A stretch of 64,000 bases of DNA from Enhydrobacter aerosaccus (GCF_900167455.1 NZ_FUWJ01000004.1:245573-309572); one strand, 5' to 3'; shown: positions 50,851 to 60,614, numbered from the stretch's first letter. Made by a program: numbers and translations. Notes: generated by a model not told the origin, from the letters alone.

Positions 50851-51954
50851 CTACTTGCCGAGCTGTTCGAGGGCCTTCTTGGCGTCGGCATCGTTCTGCG
50901 CCGCCGCCTGTTGCAGCCAGCTCCGGGCCTTGGCTGGATCGGCCGGCATTCCCGCCGCGCCCATGGCCAGCAGCAGGCCGAGCTTGCGTTGGGCTTCCGC
51001 ATTGCCCGCCAGCGCCGCGCGTTCGTACCAGTCGGCGGCGCGTGCCCCGTCGGGGGCAAAGCCGGTCTTCTGCCGCGGCGAGAGCGGATCGTAGTAACCC
51101 GCGATCTCGAGTTCGGCGTCGACATTGCCGGCCTCGGCGGCGCGGCGCCACACCAGGAAGGCGGCGGCAAGCTCGCCCGCCTGCGCATAATCCTTGCCCT
51201 TGGCCACCATGGCTTCGGGTGTCGGCTTGGTGGCGAGATACTCGGCGACCGTGTCGCGAATCGACTTCTGCGGCGGCTCGGCGGTCTTCGCTGGAACCGG
51301 TGTCGGTGACGCAGGGGCGCCATTGTTCGCTGCAACCTCCTGGTTGCCGCCCTTCTCGAAATAGGTCCGATAGGCGTAGTAGCCCGCGCCACCCGCCGCG
51401 GCGATCACCACCACGGCGGCGATCAGCCAGCCCATCCAGTTGGACGGCTCGGGCTCGGGCAGCGGCTCGCGCGCCGCGCGCAACTCGGGAATCGGCCGCG
51501 GCGGTTCGGGCGGCGGCGGCTCGGGCTCGAACGGCGGTGCCGGGGGTTCGGCCAACTGCGGAGGTGGCCGTCGGAACTGGAACGGCGATTCCTCGGCCGC
51601 CGGCTTGCCGTCGATCGCGCCCGACGTCAGCATGGCCGGCCAGGCCACGACGGTCGCGGCGATCACGCCGACATCCGGTTCCCGGATGCGCAGCCGCACC
51701 GTGGCGATGCCGGCGAGTCGGTCGCAGATCTGCGGCCCGAGATGGAAGTCGAGCACGCCCCGGATGCGTACGACCTGATCGGGCTGCAGCCAGGCCTCGG
51801 TGCGACGCCAACCGTCCTCGCCGAGATGGGAGTCCGGCCCTTGCTGCCGTTCGATCGACAGCGTGAGGCCTTCGGGAGGCGCCTCGAGATCGGTCACGCG
51901 CAGGATGGCATGACCGGGCGTCGCCTGCGGCAGGATGGAGGCGCGAATCGGCAT
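50851..51954 (-). CDS. Membrane protein with Sel1-like repeats
   Basis: 367 aa. The N-terminal ~110 residues form a soluble domain of unknown type (LRVTDLEAPPEGLTLSIERQ). A Pro/Glu-rich linker (129-170, e.g. PPAPPFEPEPPPPEPPRPIP) precedes a single membrane helix at 173-194. The C-terminal part has Sel1-type repeats: YAQAGELAAAFLVWRRAAEAG, YYDPLSPRQKTGFAPDGARA and AARSWLQQAAAQNDADAKKA-like segments (KARSWLQQAAAQNDADAKKA). Sel1 repeats mediate protein interactions. It is the last gene of the SrfABC-type run, 9 nt after srfC. Confidence 0.82.
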   Translation of the reverse strand: MPIRASILPQATPGHAILRVTDLEAPPEGLTLSIERQQGPDSHLGEDGWRRTEAWLQPDQVVRIRGVLDFHLGPQICDRLAGIATVRLRIREPDVGVIAATVVAWPAMLTSGAIDGKPAAEESPFQFRRPPPQLAEPPAPPFEPEPPPPEPPRPIPELRAAREPLPEPEPSNWMGWLIAAVVVIAAAGGAGYYAYRTYFEKGGNQEVAANNGAPASPTPVPAKTAEPPQKSIRDTVAEYLATKPTPEAMVAKGKDYAQAGELAAAFLVWRRAAEAGNVDAELEIAGYYDPLSPRQKTGFAPDGARAADWYERAALAGNAEAQRKLGLLLAMGAAGMPADPAKARSWLQQAAAQNDADAKKALEQLGK

Positions 51955-51963
51955 CCGTGGTCC

Positions 51964-54630
51964 TTACGCCGGCACGGCGCGCAGAATGGCGCCCAACCGC
52001 TCGTTCTGTTCGGCCGTGATCTCGCGCCCGCCCTCGTAGCCGACATTGTCCATGGCGAGCTGCAGGAAGGCGCGCATCCAGTCCTTGCAATAGTCGGCAT
52101 AGATCGGCGCCGGATCCTCGCTCAGCATCGGCGCGCCCATCGGCGCGGGCGGATTCTGGAACACGCGCCGCGTCGGCGCGTTCGGCGGCAGGCCGGGACG
52201 CTCCTCGAGCGGCAGGCGGTCGAAGCCGAGCGCGCTGACATAGCTGTTGAGCGCCGAGGCAGCGGTGCGGACCTGCCGTTCGGCGATGTCCTCCCACTTG
52301 GCGTTGGCGGCATTCTCGAGCGCGCGCACATCGAGCGACAACTGGTCGATCAGCTTCAATCGATGGGCGCCGACCACCAGCTCGTCGATCAGCCAGCCGA
52401 GATGCTGACGATCGACGCCGAAATGCGTCAGCGCTTTGTCATCGGCGCCGATGCGCCGCATGTTCTCCAGCCAGTACTCGGCCGCCTCACGGGCAAAGCG
52501 GTCGGCGCGGTCCTCGAGGACGCCGGCCGGCGGCGCGGTGGTGCCTTCGTCCTCGCCGAACACGTCGGCGAAGATCGCGCTAAGATCGACGGTGGCGCCG
52601 GTGGCCTGCGTGACTTGCCCGCTCGGCCGGCCATTGCGGGTATCGCCCGGATCGGCAGCGCGCGCCGTGGAGATGCGAAAGTAGATTTCGCGCAGGGCAC
52701 TGTCGGCGACCTGCAAGGCGGCGATCAATTCGCCGAACAGCTGTTGCTGGATGCAATTGGCCAGGCCGCGCAGGACCGTATGCACCAGCTCGCGCTTCTT
52801 GGCGCGCGCGTCGCCATCCGAGGCGCTGTGGAAGCCGGCGAGGCGATCGACCAGACGGCGGATCTGGACTTCGAGCTGGCCGCGCACCTGCGAGCGCTTG
52901 ATCGCCGGATCGCACACCGGGATCAGGTTCTTCACGAGATACGACACGCCACCGTCGTTGGCCTTGAAGGCCTCGTCCCACGCACGCGCCGGATCGACGA
53001 AGTGCCGCTGCACGTCGAAGTTCTCGATGAAGTGCTTGCGCAGTTCGATGGCTCGCTGGGCGAAGGCTTCGGCAACGCCGGTCTCGCGCCCGTCCTCGTA
53101 ATCCATCAGCCGTTCGTCGATGACGGTCGGATTGCGCAGCCAGTAGGTGTTGCTGAAGGGCTGGCCGTTCCAATTGTTCGGCCACTCGCCGCGGAAGTTG
53201 TTCACCAGAGAGTTGTTGATGCGCGCGCTCCAGCGCAGGCGGCGCGATTCCTCGGTCTCGCCGGCCTTCTGCTCGAACTCGCGGTCCATCTTGCTCAGGA
53301 CCAGGAACAGGCCGTTCTTCTGCCGGGCACGTTCGGCCGGGGTGGCGCCCATCGTCTGGTCGATCCACGCCGTCATCATGTCCGACAGGTCGCGGACTTC
53401 CTGATTGCCGTCGGGAATGCACAGCAGCATCGCCGACAGCTCGCGCTCGGCGGCATAACGCTGGAACAGATAGGCGACCTTGCCGCGCAGCAGCAGCTCG
53501 CGCAGCGGGTTGGCGCCCTCGGCCACGCCCTTGGCCTTGGCGACGTCCTCGAGGCTCGCGAGCTTGAGTCGCGAGCGCGCGCCGGGGAAGTCCAGCAGAT
53601 CGGTATGATCGAAGAAGTCCCACGGCTTCTCGTCGATGGCGACGCTGATCTCCGCGGTAAGGGCGCAGACCAGCGAGCGCGGCAGGCGCGCGTCGTTGGA
53701 AACCGCGCGGTCGGTCTGCCTGGGCCGCACCAGCAGCGTGTCCGCCGAGTCGGCGCCGAGGCGATCGAGGGTGAGCACATCGATGATGCTTTTCTCGCGC
53801 GGGATCAGCGCATCCATGCCCAGCAGCGCTTCGGGCGCGAAGGCGAGTTTCTCCAGTCCCTCGTAAAGGGTCAGATAGAGTTCGGTGAAGGGCTGGAAGT
53901 CGTACCACAGCACCGACCACAGCTTGGCGCGATCGCGGCCCGAGAGGCGCGGCGCGAGGTCGATCGCCTCGCGCCAGAAGTCGGTACGCAACTCGGCCGT
54001 GACGCCGGCGAAGAAGGTGTCGAAATATTCGATCAGGTCGAGGACGTCGTCGGCATCGAGGTCGCCCGGCGGCGTCGGCATCACCTTGGTACGCAGCTCG
54101 GCCAGCCGCTTGCGGATGGCGCCGCCATCGGGGCGCTCGAAGGCCGCCTTCTGATGATCGAAGTCGAGCAGGAACGAATTGCCCAGGATCTTCACGATGT
54201 CGGTCTGGGTCAGCAGCCGCACGCGCACCGGAAAGTCCGGCGAGGCGTCGCTGAGGCCGAGGCCGAAGCGCGTCACCAGCCCCGTCGACTCGCGATTGCC
54301 GGGCGGATTGATCTCGCGCAGGAAGTCGTAGGTCTTGTCGGCGAAGCGCGCCTGGAATGGCCGGCCGTCGCGGCTGGCGAGGATCGAGACGAGATAGGAC
54401 TTGCCGGCCTGGCTCGGCCCGAACACGCCCACGCACATGCGCCGACGCGCGGCGCGCGCCAGCTTGCGGCTCTGGTTGCGAACCTTCTGCAGCTCGCTGA
54501 TCAGCGATGGCGCCTGCTGGGCGACGGTCGGCGATTGCGCGGCTGCACCCTTGAGCCAGCTCACGCCCTCGCTGGCGGCGACGGCCAGCGCTTCGCAATC
54601 CTGGGCCAGCTTGAGATCGACGGTGTCCAT
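51964..54630 (-). CDS. srfC: SrfC-like protein with P-loop GTPase motifs
   Basis: 888 aa. A P-loop GPSQAGKS is at 71-78, a DxPG-type G3 motif in LLDFPGA (347-350 region) and an SKMD motif (near 446-449) resembling the G4 NKxD of GTPases. This set, plus a long helical C-terminal half, suggests a dynamin-like large GTPase; I deduce that from the motifs. Overall it matches the family annotated as virulence factor SrfC. It has no signal peptide or membrane helix. It follows srfB with a 6-nt gap and precedes the Sel1 gene, so they form an operon. The cellular role is not known. Confidence 0.8.
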   Translation of the reverse strand: MDTVDLKLAQDCEALAVAASEGVSWLKGAAAQSPTVAQQAPSLISELQKVRNQSRKLARAARRRMCVGVFGPSQAGKSYLVSILASRDGRPFQARFADKTYDFLREINPPGNRESTGLVTRFGLGLSDASPDFPVRVRLLTQTDIVKILGNSFLLDFDHQKAAFERPDGGAIRKRLAELRTKVMPTPPGDLDADDVLDLIEYFDTFFAGVTAELRTDFWREAIDLAPRLSGRDRAKLWSVLWYDFQPFTELYLTLYEGLEKLAFAPEALLGMDALIPREKSIIDVLTLDRLGADSADTLLVRPRQTDRAVSNDARLPRSLVCALTAEISVAIDEKPWDFFDHTDLLDFPGARSRLKLASLEDVAKAKGVAEGANPLRELLLRGKVAYLFQRYAAERELSAMLLCIPDGNQEVRDLSDMMTAWIDQTMGATPAERARQKNGLFLVLSKMDREFEQKAGETEESRRLRWSARINNSLVNNFRGEWPNNWNGQPFSNTYWLRNPTVIDERLMDYEDGRETGVAEAFAQRAIELRKHFIENFDVQRHFVDPARAWDEAFKANDGGVSYLVKNLIPVCDPAIKRSQVRGQLEVQIRRLVDRLAGFHSASDGDARAKKRELVHTVLRGLANCIQQQLFGELIAALQVADSALREIYFRISTARAADPGDTRNGRPSGQVTQATGATVDLSAIFADVFGEDEGTTAPPAGVLEDRADRFAREAAEYWLENMRRIGADDKALTHFGVDRQHLGWLIDELVVGAHRLKLIDQLSLDVRALENAANAKWEDIAERQVRTAASALNSYVSALGFDRLPLEERPGLPPNAPTRRVFQNPPAPMGAPMLSEDPAPIYADYCKDWMRAFLQLAMDNVGYEGGREITAEQNERLGAILRAVPA

Positions 54631-54636
54631 ACCCTG

Positions 54637-57603
54637 TTACCCGGTCTTGAGCATGCCCGTGTCGAGCCAATAGCCCTCACGGCGCGGCAGCGTCTGTAGT
54701 CGAAGTGTCAGGCGATCGAGCGCCACGGCGCGGCCGTCGCGGTTGACGACCTGGCGCAGGCGGAAGCGCTCGACATCGCCTGAGTCCTTGTCCTTGGGTT
54801 TCACGCGGGCCAGCGCGATCTTGAACGGTGTCTCCCGCGCATGCCGTTCGGCATATTCCGGCCGCGAGAATTCGAGCGCATAGAGTCGCGCGGCCGGCCA
54901 GCGCGCGATGTCGAGCTGGCGGGCTCCCAGCCACATCGGGCCGCGGAACTCGAAGGTGATTTCCGGCAGCTCGTACTCGCGATTGTCCAGATCGACATCG
55001 CGATAGACGAGGTCTTCCTTCTGCAGTCGGCCGCCGCCATCGAGCTTGCCGATATAGCGGGCGATGCTCTTGGAGCGCAGCAGGTCGGAGCGGAAGGAGA
55101 AGTCCGGCAACTGCGACTGCGCCAATGCGGCGATCATCGCACCGACGGCGACGGTGGTCTTGGGATCCTCGACCCGCAGGCGGGCGTCGCGGAACGGATA
55201 CCAGGCGCCGACGCGATACTCATGCAGCGCGATCACCCGCTCCGGCGGCAGCGGCAGGAGTTCCATCAGCAGCGCGCGGATGCCCGGCAGGCGCGAGGGG
55301 CGGCCCGACAGCAACAGGATGTCGCAATCGTAGGCGTGCACGATCTCGGCCAGCGGCGCCAGGACGCGCGCCATCTCGGCCCGCACGGTCTTGTCGAGAC
55401 CGGGCAGATCGACGGGGAATATCGTCGCTTTGAGATCGAAATCCTTGGCACCGCGCTTGCGGGCCGCTTCGTTGACGAAATTGACCACGTCTTCCGACGG
55501 CCTGGAGCCGCCGGGGAAGAACGACTCGTAGGGCCGCGGCTCGGCCGAGAGCACACCCGAGGTCGGATTGTAGGTCTCGGCCGCGTTCAGCAGCTCGAGC
55601 GCGATGGGATGCGCGATCTGCAGCGCGAACTGCTGGCGCAGATTGCGCTGGATCACATCCTCGCCGCCGCGATCGCCACCCACCAGCTCGGCCAACAGGT
55701 CGGCGGGGTTGGTGATGCCGGCCACGCGCATGGCCGATTCGATGGGTGGCAGGACATGGCTCTGCACGACGCGCAGGAGGATGTCGTCGCCCGCCACGCT
55801 GAAGCCTTCGCGGAACTTCTGCTCGGGAAACAGCGTGACCGACGTGCCAGCGCCTTCGATCCGGTAGTTGTTGATGATCAGATCGGTCGTGCCGCCGCCG
55901 ACATCGATGCTGGCGATGTTCAAGGTGCCGTCGGAAGGCTTGCCGCGCGGCTTGCTGGCGATCTGGATGAACCGTCGCGCATCGCCGCCGAAATTACGCG
56001 CGACTTCGGTGTAGAGATAGACGAGCTGCGTGCAGCTTGCCTCGTCCCAGTCGGTGAGCACGCGCGGCGGCGGCGCATCGAGATCGTCGAGCTTCCAGCC
56101 CATCATCATCCAGACGAGATCGCGGGCGGCCTCGGCGCGCTTGCGGAAGATCAGGCGCTCTGCCAGCGGCATGCCGGTCGGCAGTGTGAGCACGATGCGG
56201 CGCAACCGCCGCGGCGTCTCCGCATGGGCACGCCGGCCGCGCTGCTGTGGCGAGTTCATGAGCGTCAGCGCCTGCAGCAGGATCTCCGACAGGGCAAAGG
56301 TCATGATCGAGGAGCGCGAATAGAGCGGCTCGAAGACCGGCAGGTGGTCGGCCGGATCGGCTTCGGGCTCGACCAGATGGAGCGGCTCACCCTTCTGGTT
56401 GATGAGCTGCGCCATCGGACCGGCCGCGGCCGGCATCGCCGTCTGGTCCTGGGCGTAGGCGACATTGAAGCGCCATTCGCGCGCCTGGGGCTCCTCATCC
56501 CACAGATAGCGCTTGGGGCTCGACATGCCCGTGTTGCCCTCGGTGCCGCGCCGGCGCGCCGCGAGGCGCGTGGCCTCCGGTCCGACGCGGGTCATGGTCG
56601 GCCAGACGAAGGCATCGGAGCGACCGCCGAGCCGCGAGAGATGGTTCTTGCCGAACCAGGCCTGCGCGAACTCCACGCGCGACTCGAACGGCTTCATGTG
56701 CACGCTCTCGGGATGCGAGAGATCGCGCAGCGCCAGTTCATAGGAGTCGTTGAGGTTCACGCCCAATTCGCCCGCCGCCTCGATCAGCAGGCCGCAGGTC
56801 CGCGAGTTGCCGACATCGAGCACGAGATCGACCTCGATCGCACCACGGCCGGGGCGCTCGGCATCGCCGACCAGCTTGACCGGCGGGAACTCGATCGCTG
56901 CGGCCAGCAGGCCGAGGAAGGCGAGATAGCGCGCACTCGCTTCCTGCGGCTTCTGCTTGATGTCGTTGTCGATCTCCTCGAGCGTGGCGCGTGGATGCAG
57001 TTCGCGGAACAGCTCCTCGAGCCACTGGTTCATCCAGCTCTGGCGCAGCAGCCAGTGGCTGGCCCGCTGCTGCGGCGCGAGCGCGAACAGGGCGCCCGAC
57101 GTCACGTCCTTGGAGGAAGGCGCGAGATAGGCACGGCCCTCGGCCTCGGCGATCAGGGCGGTGTCGAAGGCAAGCACGGCGCGATAGCGATGGCCCTGTT
57201 CGTCGCGGAAGCCTTCGCCATAGCGCGCTTCGAGATCGACGACGCGAATGCGCGCCCAGTCGGCCGGCCCTTCGCGATACTGATTGTTGGGCCGCACCTG
57301 CAGGAACGGCACCGGCACCCACTTGTCGAGAAACGGCGCCAAGGCATCCTTGGCCGTGACGACGAGATTGGGTTCGGCGGCGCGACGACGGCCGGCTTCC
57401 ACGATCTCGTACTGGCCGCGGCTGTCGTCGAAATCGAGTTGGACGAGATCGTCGACCAATGCCGTGGCGGCACTGTCATGGAATCCCCATTCGCGGACGC
57501 GCAGGTTCGTCGTGTCGAAGCCGAAATCGAGGAACTGGATGCCTGAACGCGCGATCAGCGTCGTCGGGCTGGGATAGCTCGGCAGGCGGGCAAGGTCGCT
57601 CAT
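54637..57603 (-). CDS. srfB: SrfB-like protein with Hsp70/actin-type nucleotide-binding motifs
   Basis: 988 aa, similar in length to enterobacterial SrfB. Three ASKHA-type motifs can be read: DVGNSRTCG (from D263, phosphate 1), IASIDVGGGTTDLIINNY (D567, phosphate 2) and LLLSGRPSRLPGIRALLMEL (near 762-781, adenosine). This ordering is that of Hsp70/actin/hexokinase-fold ATPases. The protein has no signal peptide or clear membrane helix. It is named after the virulence factor SrfB family, whose biochemical role is not established. It sits between srfA-like and srfC-like genes in one run. Confidence 0.85.
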   Translation of the reverse strand: MSDLARLPSYPSPTTLIARSGIQFLDFGFDTTNLRVREWGFHDSAATALVDDLVQLDFDDSRGQYEIVEAGRRRAAEPNLVVTAKDALAPFLDKWVPVPFLQVRPNNQYREGPADWARIRVVDLEARYGEGFRDEQGHRYRAVLAFDTALIAEAEGRAYLAPSSKDVTSGALFALAPQQRASHWLLRQSWMNQWLEELFRELHPRATLEEIDNDIKQKPQEASARYLAFLGLLAAAIEFPPVKLVGDAERPGRGAIEVDLVLDVGNSRTCGLLIEAAGELGVNLNDSYELALRDLSHPESVHMKPFESRVEFAQAWFGKNHLSRLGGRSDAFVWPTMTRVGPEATRLAARRRGTEGNTGMSSPKRYLWDEEPQAREWRFNVAYAQDQTAMPAAAGPMAQLINQKGEPLHLVEPEADPADHLPVFEPLYSRSSIMTFALSEILLQALTLMNSPQQRGRRAHAETPRRLRRIVLTLPTGMPLAERLIFRKRAEAARDLVWMMMGWKLDDLDAPPPRVLTDWDEASCTQLVYLYTEVARNFGGDARRFIQIASKPRGKPSDGTLNIASIDVGGGTTDLIINNYRIEGAGTSVTLFPEQKFREGFSVAGDDILLRVVQSHVLPPIESAMRVAGITNPADLLAELVGGDRGGEDVIQRNLRQQFALQIAHPIALELLNAAETYNPTSGVLSAEPRPYESFFPGGSRPSEDVVNFVNEAARKRGAKDFDLKATIFPVDLPGLDKTVRAEMARVLAPLAEIVHAYDCDILLLSGRPSRLPGIRALLMELLPLPPERVIALHEYRVGAWYPFRDARLRVEDPKTTVAVGAMIAALAQSQLPDFSFRSDLLRSKSIARYIGKLDGGGRLQKEDLVYRDVDLDNREYELPEITFEFRGPMWLGARQLDIARWPAARLYALEFSRPEYAERHARETPFKIALARVKPKDKDSGDVERFRLRQVVNRDGRAVALDRLTLRLQTLPRREGYWLDTGMLKTG

Positions 57604-57654
57604 GAGTGCCTGTGCGGGATAAGGCTGTGCAACTGGGGCCTCAACTGTAGGAGA

Positions 57655-59115
57655 TCAACGGCCGAACTGCACGTTGTAGGTACGGCTGTCGCCCGGCTGG
57701 CTGCCCTTGCATTGAGCCACACCATCCTGGCCCACTTCGCAATTCACGATGTTGCGGGCGTAGGTCCTGCCATCCGTGCATTTGGGATTGGATTTCTCTT
57801 CGATCACAAGTTTGCCATTGTCCCAGCGCGCTTCGGCTGGTGCTTCGCAGGTGGCACCATTCTGCTGCACGAAGTTCACCTTGCCCTTGCCCTTGTCGTC
57901 CAGCGTGTAGGCAGGCCGCAGATCCTTCTCGCCCTGCGGCGTCGCGAGGCCGGTGCGCGAACGCCAGTCACCCCTGAGGAAGGCGAGGTCCTGCTTCTGC
58001 TTTGCTTCCGGCGGCACCACCATCGGCTTGGGCTCATCCTTCTTGTCGGCGGCTTGCTTGTCCTTATCTGGACCGTTCTGCCCCTTGTCGGGACCATTCG
58101 GTGACTTGTCTGGTGCGCCGGCGGTGTTCTTGTCGTCGGGACTTTTCGTCCCGTTTTTGTTGGCCTCGTCCTTGTTGGTCACGTCGACGCCATTGGCGCC
58201 ATCCGGAGCGGCGCCGCGTTCGATCGGCGCGCCGGGAATGACGCCGATGATCGCGCCTCCCGGTCCCAGCACGCCGGCAGAGCAATTGGCACCGCGTTGC
58301 GCCACCTCGTCGGTGAGGCGTGCGAGTTCGAGGCGCAGGTCCTCGTTCTCTTTCTGCAGCGTGTCCATTCGCGCCTGCTGCAGGGCTGCTGGCGCCCGTA
58401 CCGACATCGTGAGGGCACGGTCGCGCGCATCTGCCTCGAGCCGGGGCTCGATGTGCGGCAGGTAAGGCCGCACGACCCAGGCAAGAGCCGCCAGCAACAG
58501 AAGCAGCAATGCGGCGAGCAGCACCCATTGCCACCACAGGCTCCGCGCCGGCGTGCTCGCCACTGCCGCGGCCGGAGCCGTAGCGAGCACGGCGTCGGAT
58601 ACGGGCCGCTCGGACATGGGCCTCGCGGGCGTGGATGGTGCCGGTGGACTTGCCAGGAAAACGCCCGGCAATGCCGCGTCGGCCGAGAAGCCCCAGAAGG
58701 TCATGATCGGCCGGCCGTCGACGACATACAGGGTTTCCTCGCCCGGCGCCGTCAGCGCCAGACGCAGGAGTCTGGCGAAGTTGCGTTCGGCACCCGATCG
58801 GCCCGGTGCCACCATCGAATCGGCGAGGCTGGCGAGATCGGCATGCAGGCGGCGAACCTTCTCGAGCACCGTTGCGCGTTCGTTGCCGCCGAGATCGGCC
58901 AGGCGCCGGACGTCGCCATCGTGGGCTGCGTACCAGTCGATGCGTCGACCCGAGGGATCGGCCTCGGGGATCGCCAGAAGATCCGCATGCTCGCGCGACA
59001 GCCGCTGGCCGATGGCGGCGCGCAACTGCTGTGCGGCGCGCCACACCGGATCGCCGCCAAGACCCAGCGCGCGATAGCGCTGCAGCGGTTCACTGCTGAG
59101 GAGCGGACCGGTCAT
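57655..59115 (-). CDS. SrfA-like membrane protein
   Basis: 486 aa from ATG 59115 with GAAGGAAGG upstream; a GTG at 59169 (11-nt overlap with the next gene) would add 18 residues. The N-terminal cytoplasmic domain has DWYAAHDGDVRRL (60-72). A single membrane helix (194-216) is followed by a coiled coil (DTLQKENEDLRLELARLTDE), a low-complexity Lys/Asp/Asn/Pro stretch and a C-terminal domain FLRGDWRSRTGLATP with paired Cys residues. That last domain resembles the C-terminus of Salmonella SrfA. It has the same architecture as the preceding gene product. Confidence 0.72.
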   Translation of the reverse strand: MTGPLLSSEPLQRYRALGLGGDPVWRAAQQLRAAIGQRLSREHADLLAIPEADPSGRRIDWYAAHDGDVRRLADLGGNERATVLEKVRRLHADLASLADSMVAPGRSGAERNFARLLRLALTAPGEETLYVVDGRPIMTFWGFSADAALPGVFLASPPAPSTPARPMSERPVSDAVLATAPAAAVASTPARSLWWQWVLLAALLLLLLAALAWVVRPYLPHIEPRLEADARDRALTMSVRAPAALQQARMDTLQKENEDLRLELARLTDEVAQRGANCSAGVLGPGGAIIGVIPGAPIERGAAPDGANGVDVTNKDEANKNGTKSPDDKNTAGAPDKSPNGPDKGQNGPDKDKQAADKKDEPKPMVVPPEAKQKQDLAFLRGDWRSRTGLATPQGEKDLRPAYTLDDKGKGKVNFVQQNGATCEAPAEARWDNGKLVIEEKSNPKCTDGRTYARNIVNCEVGQDGVAQCKGSQPGDSRTYNVQFGR

Positions 59116-59158
59116 CGAAAGCCTTCCTTCACCGTCCGCCCGTTCGTCGTGCACCGTT

Positions 59159-60412
59159 TCATCGTCCACCCCGTGGGCAGGACATGGTGTAGGTCCAACG
59201 GGTGCCCCACATTTCTCCAGTTACGATGACATCGACGGAATAATCCCCGGCCACGGGGTTCCAGTCGAAACCGAAGCCACCGCGACCACTGCGTGGGCCG
59301 CCGGTTCCGGCGAGGACCTGGCCGCGATAGATCACCTTTATATCATCCGGCTTGACGTAGAGGTTGTAGTTGATCGCCACGAAGCCCGGCTTGTCGCCGA
59401 GATAGTGCCGATTGCGCGTCACGCCCTCGCCGCCGGAATCGCCCGACCAGTCGCACGGCAGCATGCCGGGCGGGGGACGGCTGACCGGCGGCGCAGCGGC
59501 ATGTTGCGGCGGTGGTGGCGGAGGAGGGGGCGCCTTGGCCACCGGGGGCGGCGGTGGTGGTTGCGGCGGCTTGGGAGGCTCGATCGGCTTGCACTGTTCG
59601 ACCTTGTGCTTGAGGTCTTCCTCCAGCGCGGCGAGCTGTGCCTTCAACTGCTTCTCAGCCGATTGTGCGTCGTCGAGCGAGGCCTTGAGCACCGGCGTAG
59701 GATCTGGCGGCGGCGGCGGTGCCGGCGGCGCGGGTGTCTCCAGCGTCGCGATGTTGGTCGAAGGATCGACCGGCGTGCAGGCCCGCAGCAGCCACGACGC
59801 GATCAGCAGCAACAACAGCAGCAGAAGGCCGAACAGCAGGACGCCGAGCCATCGCGACCAGCCGGAGCGGACCGGCAGCACGACGGCGGGAGCGCTGGCG
59901 AAAGTGGCAGCGGGCGGCGCGGTTTGCGCGATCGGTGCAAGGGGCGGTGCAGCCTGCAGGCTGGCGGCGGCATCGGCCTCGTAGCCCCAGGCTGCGATGA
60001 CGGGCTGTCCGCCGACCAGGAAGATGAAATCGTCCGATGGTCGCGTGGTGGCGAGTTCGAGCGATCGTCCGACAAGGCGGGCCTCGTCGCTGCTCTGCGA
60101 AGCACCAAGTTGCGCACCGAGACGCCGGATCGCTTCCAGATGCGACTCGACGGTGCGCAACACCTGCGCCCGCTCGGCATCGTCCAGCTCCGAGAAGCGA
60201 CGCACCGGCCCGTCGGTCGCCGCATACCAATCGATGCCGTCGCGCGTTTCGCGCAATTGTGGCTCGGCCAGGAGATTGGCTGACCCGTCTCCAAGCCGCC
60301 GGCGGATTACGGACAGGAGCTGTCCCGCGACCGCGTGCAGGGGCTCTCCGCGCACGCCCAACGGCCGGACGCCGAGGCGCGTCGTGAGAATCAGAGTGGG
60401 GCGGTCACCCAT
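59159..60412 (-). CDS. SrfA-like membrane protein, second copy
   Basis: 417 aa, the first gene of the SrfABC-type run. The N-terminal domain shares DWYAATDGPVRRF (61-73) with its neighbour. The membrane helix is 188-209, followed by a Pro-rich stretch, a coiled coil (SAEKQLKAQLAALEEDLKHK) and a second Pro-rich region. A final beta-rich domain (about 310-417) has HYLGDKPGFVAINYNLYVKP and contains two Cys; it differs from the partner's C-terminus. The two genes share their N-terminal half and so appear to be paralogues with different periplasmic heads. Confidence 0.7.
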   Translation of the reverse strand: MGDRPTLILTTRLGVRPLGVRGEPLHAVAGQLLSVIRRRLGDGSANLLAEPQLRETRDGIDWYAATDGPVRRFSELDDAERAQVLRTVESHLEAIRRLGAQLGASQSSDEARLVGRSLELATTRPSDDFIFLVGGQPVIAAWGYEADAAASLQAAPPLAPIAQTAPPAATFASAPAVVLPVRSGWSRWLGVLLFGLLLLLLLLIASWLLRACTPVDPSTNIATLETPAPPAPPPPPDPTPVLKASLDDAQSAEKQLKAQLAALEEDLKHKVEQCKPIEPPKPPQPPPPPPVAKAPPPPPPPPQHAAAPPVSRPPPGMLPCDWSGDSGGEGVTRNRHYLGDKPGFVAINYNLYVKPDDIKVIYRGQVLAGTGGPRSGRGGFGFDWNPVAGDYSVDVIVTGEMWGTRWTYTMSCPRGGR

Positions 60413-60555
60413 TGAAACGGCTGCATCTCCTACCGGGCACTATAGCAGCCGCCGAATAGGACTTGTTTATGACGTGCTCGTTCCAGACGTGGAGGAACGG
60501 CTAGGCCGGCACATTGTCGGCCTCTGTCTTGGAATGGTCAGGCAAACCGCTTGTT

Positions 60556-60574
60556 GATAATGCGAATGATTATT
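60556..60574 (+). promoter_or_regulatory. Fur-box-like site
   Basis: GATAATGCGAATGATTATT matches the classical 19-bp Fur consensus GATAATGATAATCATTATC at 14 of 19 positions. The site lies 41 nt before the start of the gene at 60615, and the AT-rich stretch around it (about 60554-60584) stands out from the GC-rich surroundings. Iron-dependent control by Fur or a related regulator is therefore plausible. Confidence 0.55.
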
Positions 60575-60614
60575 AATATCATAAAGGTGTTTCGGAACCA
60601 GCCGGAGGGAGCAC

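Noticed and set aside
48282..51866. 1194-codon open frame spanning antisense of the thiolase gene and beyond
   Set aside because: It passes across three real genes on both strands with no protein character; composition is that of a shadow.
54841..57546. 901-codon open frame antisense to srfB
   Set aside because: No domain or start signal; the opposite strand has a coherent SrfB protein with ordered nucleotide motifs.
57876..59984. Gly-rich and Pro-rich repeats in srfA-like genes as possible tandem-repeat DNA elements
   Set aside because: They are codon-level low-complexity linkers within coding sequences and not separate DNA repeats.
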